Assembly (NCBI RefSeq): GCF_024693525.1
Contig: NZ_JAILKR010000099.1
Coordinates: 1 to 18,068, forward strand
Direction: 5' to 3'
Length of the DNA: 18,068 nt
DNA from: Selenomonas sp.
Lineage (GTDB): Bacteria; Bacillota_C; Negativicutes; Selenomonadales; Selenomonadaceae
In this document: piece after piece, positions 7,835 through 14,426 of the stretch
Layout: each line of letters starts with the position of its first letter
Numbering within the stretch: the first letter of the stretch is position 1
The notes under the pieces: model-generated
What the model was told of the DNA's origin: nothing
What the model saw: only the letters and a program-made list of their open reading frames with translations
Database searches by the model: none
Translations under genes and position numbers: made by a program

Positions 7835-8844
7835 TGGATGCAGCAGCACGTATGACGGCGCGGATGGCCATCCCACCGGGAAGCCTCGGGCTTTTAGAAC
7901 AGCAGGTGCAGAAATTATTTCGCGCCTGGCCAAAGTTTTATGAGAGGATAAGGCCCTATCATTATATTTTTGCGGCCGATAACGGTGTAGTCACCGCCGG
8001 GGTAGTCCGGCAGGAACAGACCATTACCTATCTGCAGGCTAAGAATATGGTAGAGGGGCGGGCGGCTATCAGCTGTTTCTGCAAGGCTCAGAACGTTCCC
8101 TATGCGGTGGTCGATGTGGGCATAAACAGACATGAGGCCGTTGGCCTTGACCGCAAGGTGGCCCAGGGAACTAAAAACTTTTTGGAAAGTCCAGCTATGA
8201 CGGAGCGGGAATTTTGGCAGGCCTATGACGCAGGGGCCGAAATGGTACAGCGAGCGCAGGTAGCTGGTTGCAATCTCTTGTCATTCGGGGAGATGGGCAT
8301 TGGCAATACTACGACTTCGACGGCAGTCTTGCATGCGCTTACGGGAGCAAGCCTGCTGGAAATCACTGGCTATGGGGCAAATCCTGGCCATCCAGAGATC
8401 GTTTTGCGCAAACGGGAGGTCATTCACGCAGCGGTTCAAAAATATCGTCCGCTGATGAAAGCAACGCAGGGGATAATCCGCTGTGTGGGCGGCTTTGACA
8501 TTGCGGCTCTTTGCGGTGCCATGATGGCCTGCCACGAGCGGAAAATCCCCTTTATGCTCGATGGTTTTATCACAGCAGTGGCTTTGGCCTGTGCGGCGCG
8601 CATTGAGCCAGCGGTTTGCGCCATGGCAATTCCTTCTCATATGTCGCAGGAACCAGGGATGCTTTACGCTCTGCAAGCGGCGGGGATTCGGCCTGACGAG
8701 GTACCTATACAGGCGGGACTGCGGCTCGGCGAAGGAACTGGGGCAATCCTTGGACTATCCATGTTGCGGACAATGTTGTATACTGTTTATAACATGAAAA
8801 CAATGGACGAATTATTATTAGAAAGTTGTGGTGCCGCCAAATGA
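7831..8844 (+). CDS. cobT: Nicotinate-nucleotide:lower-ligand phosphoribosyltransferase CobT
   Basis: CobT activates the lower ligand of cobamides (classically 5,6-dimethylbenzimidazole) by transferring ribose phosphate from nicotinate mononucleotide. The 337-residue protein carries the family motifs in order: PPGSLGLLE near the N terminus, AADNGVV, VVDVGI, the PAMT segment, GEMGIGNTTT (Glu154), CVGGFDIAAL, IPFMLDGFITA and LRLGEGTGA. Glu301 in the last matches the catalytic glutamate of Salmonella CobT (Glu317), so it looks functional. It is slightly short at the N terminus. The start could be either ATG of an ATGATG pair (7831 or 7834). Its place directly behind eutC suggests it serves the lyase cofactor. 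Which base or phenol it uses cannot be read from the sequence. Confidence 0.93.
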   Translation: MMDAAARMTARMAIPPGSLGLLEQQVQKLFRAWPKFYERIRPYHYIFAADNGVVTAGVVRQEQTITYLQAKNMVEGRAAISCFCKAQNVPYAVVDVGINRHEAVGLDRKVAQGTKNFLESPAMTEREFWQAYDAGAEMVQRAQVAGCNLLSFGEMGIGNTTTSTAVLHALTGASLLEITGYGANPGHPEIVLRKREVIHAAVQKYRPLMKATQGIIRCVGGFDIAALCGAMMACHERKIPFMLDGFITAVALACAARIEPAVCAMAIPSHMSQEPGMLYALQAAGIRPDEVPIQAGLRLGEGTGAILGLSMLRTMLYTVYNMKTMDELLLESCGAAK

Positions 8845-9599
8845 GTAGTTTGCGTTCTTTTGTCTTACTGTTACAATTTTTTACGCGTTTGCCTTTGCCC
8901 TGGCAGATCCCCTTCGAAGAGGGGATGCTGTCCAGGGCAATTATTTGGTTGCCGCTGGTGGGGCTTATTATCGGCGGGATAAATGCCTTGGCGTATATGC
9001 TGGGAAGTTTCCTTGCGGGGCCGGTGGCAGGCGTGTTTTTTGCTATGGGGGCCAATCTATTCCTGACAGGGGCCTTCCATCTCGATGGTTTGGCCGATAC
9101 CTGTGATGGCATTTATTCGAGCCGTAAGCGGGAACGCATGCTGGAAATCATGAAGGACAGCCGTTTGGGGACCAATGGTGCTTGTGCTTTGCTGTTAGTG
9201 TTTTTGGCGCGGTATCATGGACTGTTGCTGCTGCCCGAGGAGCTGATCCCGCTGGTTATCCTGCTGATGCCGACGGCGGCACGGGCCTGCAACCCGCTAT
9301 TGATGCTGTCAGAGTATGCACGCAAAGAAGGCTTGGGCAATCTTTTCATCGGCAAGGTTACCTGGGGGCGTGTGCTGGTATCGGTAGGCCTTGGCGCTCT
9401 GCTGGTATATGCCATGACAGAGAATTACTGGCTGCTGTGGGCCTATCTGCTGCTGGCTGTCTGGCAGCGGCTTTTCACCCGCTACATCTCAGGCATCTTG
9501 GGCGGCATGACGGGGGATACCCTTGGTGCTGGGGATGAACTAAGTGAGATACTCTTTCTGGGGCTTTGCTGTTTGGGGGCTTATCATGGCTGGCTTTGA
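8841..9599 (+). CDS. cobS: Adenosylcobinamide-GDP ribazoletransferase (cobalamin synthase)
   Basis: CobS is a polytopic inner-membrane enzyme that joins adenosylcobinamide-GDP with the alpha-riboside of the lower ligand, the penultimate or last step of nucleotide loop assembly. The 252-residue protein has HLDGLADTCDG at 80-90 (acidic metal-binding residues), RLGTNG after it, and GGMTGDTLGAGDELSE near the C terminus, plus several hydrophobic helices. The ATG at 8841 overlaps the cobT stop by ATGA and has no strong ribosome binding site, so translation is probably coupled. An upstream in-frame TTG (8826) is less likely. The partner kinase/guanylyltransferase CobU is not in this window. Confidence 0.94.
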   Translation: MSSLRSFVLLLQFFTRLPLPWQIPFEEGMLSRAIIWLPLVGLIIGGINALAYMLGSFLAGPVAGVFFAMGANLFLTGAFHLDGLADTCDGIYSSRKRERMLEIMKDSRLGTNGACALLLVFLARYHGLLLLPEELIPLVILLMPTAARACNPLLMLSEYARKEGLGNLFIGKVTWGRVLVSVGLGALLVYAMTENYWLLWAYLLLAVWQRLFTRYISGILGGMTGDTLGAGDELSEILFLGLCCLGAYHGWL

Positions 9600-10200
9600 A
9601 TCCAATTCTTTGAAAGTTTATCTGCTTCGCCATGGTGAGGCCTTGGGTAATGTGCAGGGGGGCTACTATGGGCGCACTGATTGTCCGCTGACGGAAAAAG
9701 GCCGCCAGCAGGCAGAAAGGGCCGGCGCCACCCTGCGGGAATTACGGGCGGCAGGATCGGGCAGGGATCTGCTGCTCCTTACCAGTCCCTTGGAGCGGGC
9801 ACGGCACACGGCGGAAATAGTCCGTGAGGCTGCCGGACTTGACGGGGCCTTCCTCGTTGAGCCGGATTGGCAGGAAATCGACTTTGGCCGCTGGGAGACG
9901 CGCCACTACCAAGACATAGCGCGGGAAGAACCGGCAGCATGGCAGAGCCTTTGTGACGATTGGCAGGCGTTCTGCTATCCGCAGGGGGAAAGCTTCCGTG
10001 TATTTTCCGAGCGGGTTATTGCCGCTTGGCAAAAGTGGCAATTGCTTGCCGGCCGTCAGCAAAAAGATATATTGGTGGTCAGCCATGGCGGCGTGTTAAA
10101 AGTCATTCGCCTATTTGCCGAGGCGCGTCCGTGGGATGACTTTTGGCGCCTGCGTATTTTGCCTGGGGAGTTGCAGGTCATGTCTAGTGATGCGATGTGA
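9586..10200 (+). CDS. cobC: Histidine phosphatase, alpha-ribazole-5'-phosphate phosphatase CobC
   Basis: This 204-residue member of the histidine phosphatase superfamily most likely removes the 5' phosphate from alpha-ribazole phosphate (or adenosylcobalamin 5'-phosphate) in nucleotide loop assembly. LLRHGE at 13-18 gives the phosphorylated His16. GRTDCPLTEKGRQQAE, SPLERARHTAEI, EIDFGRWE and SHGGVLK with the second His167 are all present. The superfamily also holds phosphoglycerate mutases, and the assignment rests on the preceding cobT and cobS. The ATG at 9586 is chosen over a GTG at 9544 because the conserved domain begins right after it. It overlaps cobS by 14 bases. It is the last gene of the operon, and I see no clear terminator in the 78 bases that follow. 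Confidence 0.85.
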   Translation: MAGFESNSLKVYLLRHGEALGNVQGGYYGRTDCPLTEKGRQQAERAGATLRELRAAGSGRDLLLLTSPLERARHTAEIVREAAGLDGAFLVEPDWQEIDFGRWETRHYQDIAREEPAAWQSLCDDWQAFCYPQGESFRVFSERVIAAWQKWQLLAGRQQKDILVVSHGGVLKVIRLFAEARPWDDFWRLRILPGELQVMSSDAM

Positions 10201-10207
10201 AAATTTA

Positions 10208-10236
10208 TTGCATGAATTAGTGAACAGTGGTAGTAT
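10208..10236 (+). promoter_or_regulatory. Promoter of the amino-sugar operon
   Basis: TTGCAT (10208-10213), a 17-base spacer and TAGTAT (10231-10236), with TG at 10228-10229 forming an extended -10. The predicted start near 10243 lies just upstream of the palindrome at 10248. Confidence 0.6.
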
Positions 10237-10247
10237 TACATTATAAA

Positions 10248-10264
10248 ATGAAATAAATTTTCAT
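10248..10264 (+). promoter_or_regulatory. Candidate operator for the RpiR-type regulator
   Basis: A perfect 17-bp palindrome, ATGAAA-N5-TTTCAT, covers the region just after the predicted transcription start and before the regulator ribosome binding site. RpiR-family proteins often bind inverted repeats of this general form, and such regulators are usually autoregulated. The link is inferred from position and symmetry. Confidence 0.55.
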
Positions 10265-10278
10265 AAAGGCGGTGTGTG

Positions 10279-11130
10279 ATGAAAATATTGCCACAAATAG
10301 AGGCACCGGGATTTCGCCCTTCCAAGTCGGATCAGCGGCTTTTGGGGTATTTGCGGGAGTATGCCCGCGAGGTGCCGAATATGAGCATTTCCCAGTTGGC
10401 TGAGGCATGTGAAACTGGTGAGGCTACAGTTACCAGATTCGTGAAGAAAATGGGCTATGGCAGTATGCAGCAATTTAAGGTGGCGCTGGCGGCAGAATTG
10501 ACAGAAAATAGCCGCAGTTACATTATCAGCCGGGACATAATTGCAGAGGAATCTGCTTTGGTTACCGGGCGTAAATTGCTTGAGGTCAACATAAGTACGC
10601 TGGAAAGAACTTTGGCTAATTTGCCGGAAGGGTTGATTGAGAGCTGTGCAAAAAGAATCTTGCAGGCGCAGCGCTTATTATTTGTTGGATTGGGAAATTC
10701 GGGCTTTACCGCCCGGGATTCGGCATATAAGTTTTGCCGGATTGGTTTGGATAGCGTGGGGCTTGACAATAGTCACGATATGCTGATGATGGCAGCTTTG
10801 GCGAAGCCGGGAGATTTAATGCTGGCGGTATCCCAGTCGGGGAAGTCGCCGGAGCTGATGCATACGCTGAAACTGGCGCATGAAGGTGGGGCCTATTGTA
10901 TTTTGGTTACAGCAAATTCCGATGCCGGGCTGGCGGGCTATGTGGATGCCTGTATCCCTTATGTGGCGAAGGAATCTTTGTTGGAAACAGGTTCTATCAT
11001 GGCTAAGCTGGCACAGTTTTTTGTTATGGATGTATTGTATACGCAGGTCGTAAAAAATATGCCGAAAGAGGCATTGAACAATAAAAAACGGACGGCAGAA
11101 GCCGTGCGGATATTAAGCGGGGCGGAGTAG
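10279..11130 (+). CDS. RpiR-family transcriptional regulator with SIS domain
   Basis: This 283-residue protein has an N-terminal RpiR helix-turn-helix (about 18-80, including MSISQLAEACETGEATVTRF, where the recognition helix lies). A sugar-isomerase (SIS) domain follows at about 115-255, with LFVGLGNSGFTARDSAYKF and the phosphosugar-binding stretch AVSQSGKSPE. The family senses phosphorylated sugars. With nagB and nanE directly behind it, the effector is probably an amino-sugar phosphate such as GlcN-6-P, GlcNAc-6-P or ManNAc-6-P. I use the ATG at 10279, 6 bases after AAGGCGG, rather than the preceding GTG. It is the first gene of the operon and ends 4 bases before nagB. Whether it represses or activates cannot be told. 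Confidence 0.88.
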   Translation: MKILPQIEAPGFRPSKSDQRLLGYLREYAREVPNMSISQLAEACETGEATVTRFVKKMGYGSMQQFKVALAAELTENSRSYIISRDIIAEESALVTGRKLLEVNISTLERTLANLPEGLIESCAKRILQAQRLLFVGLGNSGFTARDSAYKFCRIGLDSVGLDNSHDMLMMAALAKPGDLMLAVSQSGKSPELMHTLKLAHEGGAYCILVTANSDAGLAGYVDACIPYVAKESLLETGSIMAKLAQFFVMDVLYTQVVKNMPKEALNNKKRTAEAVRILSGAE

Positions 11131-11134
11131 TGAT

Positions 11135-11896
11135 ATGCGGATAATTATTACGGATTCTTATGAAAAGATGGGACTGGAAGCGGCAAACATTGTTGCTGGG
11201 CAGGTTTATTTAAAGCCGGATAGTGTTTTGGGATTGGCTACGGGTAGTACGCCGGTTTCTATGTATCAGCGTCTGGCGGCAGTCCATAAGACGGTGGGAC
11301 TGGATTTTTCCGAAGTTACGACATTTAACCTGGATGAATACATCGGCATGAGCCCCGATAATCCACAAAGCTATCATTATTTTATGCAGGAGAATTTTTT
11401 CAAGCATATCAACATTCGTCCGGAAAATGTATATTTGCCGAATGGGATGGCGGAAGATATGATAGCCGAAGGGGAACGCTATGAAAAACTTATCGAGACC
11501 AAGGGAGGTATTGATTTGCAGGTGCTGGGGATTGGACAGAATGCTCATATCGGCTTTAACGAGCCGGATGTGAAATTTGCCGCCACTACGCACAAGGTGG
11601 AACTCGATGAGGAAACCATACAGGCAAATTCCCGCTTCTTTGCCAGTGTCAGTGAAGTGCCTCGTTATGCGATCAGCATGGGTATCAAAACCATCATGAT
11701 GGCTGAGCACGTTATCCTGCTGGCCAATGGGATAAACAAAGCCAAGGCAGTTTATAAAGCAGTATGTGGTGATGTGACGCCGGAGGCGCCGGCATCAATC
11801 CTGCAGCTGCACCGGGATGTTGCGGTTATCGTGGATGAGGAGGCGGCATCCTTGCTGCCTGCTGCTATCCGCGGAGTAAATATAACCAGAAAATAA
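11135..11896 (+). CDS. nagB: Glucosamine-6-phosphate deaminase
   Basis: NagB converts glucosamine-6-phosphate to fructose-6-phosphate and ammonia in the cytoplasm, feeding amino sugars into glycolysis. The 253-residue protein has LGLATGSTP (phosphate-binding loop), FNLDEY with Asp67, and GIGQNAHIGFNEP with His138, corresponding to the general acid/base residues of E. coli NagB. The loop reads NAH where NGH is the common form, a mild variation. Length is normal for the short Firmicutes form without the allosteric tail of the E. coli enzyme (266). GCGGAG at 11123-11128 is the ribosome binding site. Confidence 0.95.
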   Translation: MRIIITDSYEKMGLEAANIVAGQVYLKPDSVLGLATGSTPVSMYQRLAAVHKTVGLDFSEVTTFNLDEYIGMSPDNPQSYHYFMQENFFKHINIRPENVYLPNGMAEDMIAEGERYEKLIETKGGIDLQVLGIGQNAHIGFNEPDVKFAATTHKVELDEETIQANSRFFASVSEVPRYAISMGIKTIMMAEHVILLANGINKAKAVYKAVCGDVTPEAPASILQLHRDVAVIVDEEAASLLPAAIRGVNITRK

Positions 11897-11912
11897 TAAG
11901 GAGGTGATAATT

Positions 11913-12593
11913 ATGAGTTTTTTGTCCGAAGTAAAAGGTAAACTTATCGTGTCCTGTCAGGCACTGCCGGATGAGCCGTTGCACAGCCCGTTCATTATGG
12001 GACGCATGGCGTTAGCTGCCAAAGAGGGCGGTGCAAAAGCGATAAGGGCGCAGAGCAGTGTGGATATAAAGGAAATCAAAAAAGTTACGAATTTGCCAGT
12101 CATTGGTCTGGTGAAGCGCAACTATGAGGATTCACCGATTTATATTACGCCGACGATGCAGGAAGTGGAAGATTTGCTGACTACGGACTGTGAGATGATT
12201 GCCTTGGATATGACCAATCGGCCTAGACCGGCAGGGGAACAGGTAGAGGCTTTGGTTGCGCGTATTCATCAGGCGGGACGCTTGGTGCTGGCAGATATTT
12301 CAACTTACGAGGAGGGAGTGGCTGCGGCGGCTCTGGGCGCTGATGCTGTTTCTACGACGTTATCGGGATACACTCCTTATTCGCCGCAGCTCAAAGGCCC
12401 CGATGTGGATTTGGTAGCGAAATTGGCTGGCAAGTTGTCTATTCCGGTGTTTGCAGAGGGGCGCATCAATGTGCCGGAAGATATCGATAGGGTTATGGCG
12501 GTAGGAGCTTATGCACCTATTGTGGGGTCGGCGATTACCAGACCTCAGTTAATCACGGCAAAATTTGCCCGTGTACTGCAAGGTGATTCATAA
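11913..12593 (+). CDS. nanE: N-acetylmannosamine-6-phosphate 2-epimerase
   Basis: NanE interconverts ManNAc-6-P and GlcNAc-6-P, a step of sialic acid and N-acetylmannosamine catabolism. The 226-residue TIM-barrel protein contains GAKAIRAQSS, GLVKRNY with the likely catalytic Lys68, LDMTNRPRP, ADISTYEEG and AEGRINVPEDI (glutamate in AEGRI). I place the start at 11913, 8 bases after AAGGAGG (11898-11904), rather than the GTG at 11904, which lies inside that site. The gene sits between nagB and a PTS permease. No NagA deacetylase is present here, so GlcNAc-6-P made by NanE would need a deacetylase encoded elsewhere to reach NagB. Confidence 0.93.
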   Translation: MSFLSEVKGKLIVSCQALPDEPLHSPFIMGRMALAAKEGGAKAIRAQSSVDIKEIKKVTNLPVIGLVKRNYEDSPIYITPTMQEVEDLLTTDCEMIALDMTNRPRPAGEQVEALVARIHQAGRLVLADISTYEEGVAAAALGADAVSTTLSGYTPYSPQLKGPDVDLVAKLAGKLSIPVFAEGRINVPEDIDRVMAVGAYAPIVGSAITRPQLITAKFARVLQGDS

Positions 12594-12616
12594 AATAATC
12601 AAAGGGGGATTTATTT

Positions 12617-14197
12617 ATGGAGATGTTTGCACAGACTAAGGGAGGTTCTTTGTTTGCCAAGGCGCAGCGCTTTGGTAAATCCTTTATGCTTCCGATAGCG
12701 GTTCTGCCGGCAGCTGGTATCCTGTTGGGGATTGGCGGAGCTTTGTCGAATCCAAATTCGATTAAGGCGTATCCGTTTCTGGATATTGGCTGGCTGCAGA
12801 ATATATTTGCCATCATGGCAGCTGCCGGCAATGTGGTCTTTGCCAATTTGGCAATCCTGTTTGCTATTGGTATAGCCGTCGGCCTGGCGCGTTCGGATAA
12901 GGGGACGGCGGGGTTGTCAGCGGCACTGGCACTGCTGGTTATGAATTCTACCATCAATGCGCTGCTCAAAATAACGGGGACTTTGGCTGAAGATAATTTG
13001 GCTGGTGTTGGCCAGGGCATGTCGCTGGGGATTCAGACTTTGGAAACGGGTGTTTTCGGCGGTGTAGCCGTTGGTATTATGACGTATTTGTTGCATGCCC
13101 GCTTCAATAAGATTGAATTGCCGCAGTTCCTAGGCTTTTTTGGCGGTTCACGTTTCGTGCCAATCGTTACTTCGTTTTCGGCTATTTTCCTAGGGATGTT
13201 CATGTTTGTGGTTTGGCCGCACTTTCAGCAGCTCATCTTCGGTATGGGCGGCTTAGTGGAGTCGACGGGATATATCGGTACCCTTATCTATGGTTTTGTC
13301 CTGCGTATGCTGGGACCGTTCGGACTGCATCATATTTTCTATTTGCCGTTCTGGACTACAGCTCTGGGTGGTGCGGAAGTCATTCAGGGCCAGTTGGTAG
13401 AAGGAACGCAGCGAATATTCTTTGCGCAGCTTGGCGATCCGAATACTTCGCAGTATTACATCGGTATTTCCCGCTTCATGTCTGGCCGGTTCATCACGAT
13501 GATGTTTGGTTTGTTAGGAGCCTGCCTGGCCATGTATCATACGGCTAAGCCGGAGAAGAAAAAACTGGTCGGTGGTTTGCTGCTTTCGGCAGGACTCACC
13601 TCCTTCTTGACAGGAATTACAGAGCCGATTGAGTTTTCTTTCCTGTTTGTAGCTCCGATGCTCTATGTGCTGCATGCATTCTTTGATGGCTGTGCTTTCA
13701 TGCTGGCGCATATTTTGCAGATTACCGTTGGGCAGACATTCTCGGGAGGCTGCATCGACTTGATTTTGTTTGGTATCTTGCAGGGGAATGATAAAACAAA
13801 TTGGCTGTATATTCCCATGGTAGGGATTCCTTGGTTCTTCCTTTATTATTTCTCCTTTAAGTATCTTATCTTAAAGTTTGATTTCAAGACGTTGGGCCGA
13901 GAGGATGACGATGAGGCCGCAGAGGGTGTGGATGCTTCGTCAGCAGCTGGCGACAAGGATGCGAAGCGCACAGATCTTATCATAAAGGGCTTGGGCGGTC
14001 AGGCCAATATTGTCGAGTTGGATTGTTGTGCAACGCGGTTGCGGGTAACGGTTAAAGATGGCAGCTTGGTAAGCGAGCGGATGCTTAAAGAGAGCGGTTG
14101 TCGTGGTGTATTGCAAAGCGGTACTGGTGTTCAAGTCATTTACGGGCCGCAGGTAACGGTTATCAAAAATGAATTAGAAGAAGTTTTGAGTTTTTAA
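12617..14197 (+). CDS. PTS glucose-family permease, EIICB without EIIA
   Basis: This 526-residue phosphotransferase permease is paralogous to the EIICBA protein at 469-2595, with long shared stretches such as PFGLHH, RPEKKK/KPEKKK and GITEPIEFSFLFVAPML. EIIC occupies about residues 1-425 with GLHH at 236-239, and EIIB about 450-526 with DCCATRLR giving Cys471. The protein ends right after the EIIB motif GTGVQVIYGPQVTVIK and has no EIIA domain, so it must take phosphate from an EIIA in trans. From the operon (regulator, nagB, nanE) its substrate is probably an amino sugar (N-acetylmannosamine, GlcNAc or glucosamine). AAGGGGG at 12602-12608 supports the ATG at 12617. Confidence 0.92.
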   Translation: MEMFAQTKGGSLFAKAQRFGKSFMLPIAVLPAAGILLGIGGALSNPNSIKAYPFLDIGWLQNIFAIMAAAGNVVFANLAILFAIGIAVGLARSDKGTAGLSAALALLVMNSTINALLKITGTLAEDNLAGVGQGMSLGIQTLETGVFGGVAVGIMTYLLHARFNKIELPQFLGFFGGSRFVPIVTSFSAIFLGMFMFVVWPHFQQLIFGMGGLVESTGYIGTLIYGFVLRMLGPFGLHHIFYLPFWTTALGGAEVIQGQLVEGTQRIFFAQLGDPNTSQYYIGISRFMSGRFITMMFGLLGACLAMYHTAKPEKKKLVGGLLLSAGLTSFLTGITEPIEFSFLFVAPMLYVLHAFFDGCAFMLAHILQITVGQTFSGGCIDLILFGILQGNDKTNWLYIPMVGIPWFFLYYFSFKYLILKFDFKTLGREDDDEAAEGVDASSAAGDKDAKRTDLIIKGLGGQANIVELDCCATRLRVTVKDGSLVSERMLKESGCRGVLQSGTGVQVIYGPQVTVIKNELEEVLSF

Positions 14198-14213
14198 GAA
14201 TAGCAGGGAATGC

Positions 14214-14252
14214 AAAAAGGTTCAGCTCTTTTTCAAGGGGCTGAACCTTTTT
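14214..14252 (+). terminator. Terminator of the amino-sugar operon
   Basis: Bases 14214-14231 pair with 14235-14252 (18 bp including three G-U wobbles) around a 3-nt loop. The left side begins with five A and the right side ends with five T, so it could work in both directions. It lies 17 bases after the EIICB stop codon. Confidence 0.92.
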
Positions 14253-14278
14253 GGGTTTACGAAGTTACAAATAAGGCG

Positions 14279-14307
14279 TTGACATTATTTATCAGTTGTT
14301 GTATTAT
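14279..14307 (+). promoter_or_regulatory. Promoter of the DASS transporter gene
   Basis: Consensus -35 TTGACA (14279-14284), a 17-base spacer and TATTAT (14302-14307). Transcription should begin near 14314, giving a leader of about 113 nt. Confidence 0.85.
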
Positions 14308-14325
14308 ATACAAAACAACATAGAA

Positions 14326-14409
14326 GCTATAAAAAAACAATATAGCAGAAGTACAATGGGGTACATCGTGTAAGGGAAATATTTTTCCGGGCATGATGTG
14401 CCCTTTTTT
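14326..14409 (+). promoter_or_regulatory. Leader with terminator-type hairpin before the DASS transporter (candidate attenuator)
   Basis: Bases 14359-14370 pair with 14392-14403 over 12 bp (two G-U), enclosing a smaller hairpin GGAAA/TTTCC (14375-14379 with 14384-14388). TTTTTT follows at 14404-14409, then GGGAGG at 14414-14419. A separate upstream stem forms between GCTATA (14326-14331) and TATAGC (14341-14346). A shorter alternative hairpin, GGGCA (14389-14393) with TGCCC (14399-14403), is mutually exclusive with the long one. This is the layout of a transcription attenuator, but I recognise no known riboswitch consensus in the roughly 45 nt before the terminator. Confidence 0.65.
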
Positions 14410-14426
14410 GAAAGGGAGGATGTAAT

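Noticed and set aside
14314..14409. preQ1 or other known small riboswitch in the DASS leader
   Set aside because: The A-rich stretch after a stem is reminiscent, but the required C-rich loop is absent and the stem order is wrong.
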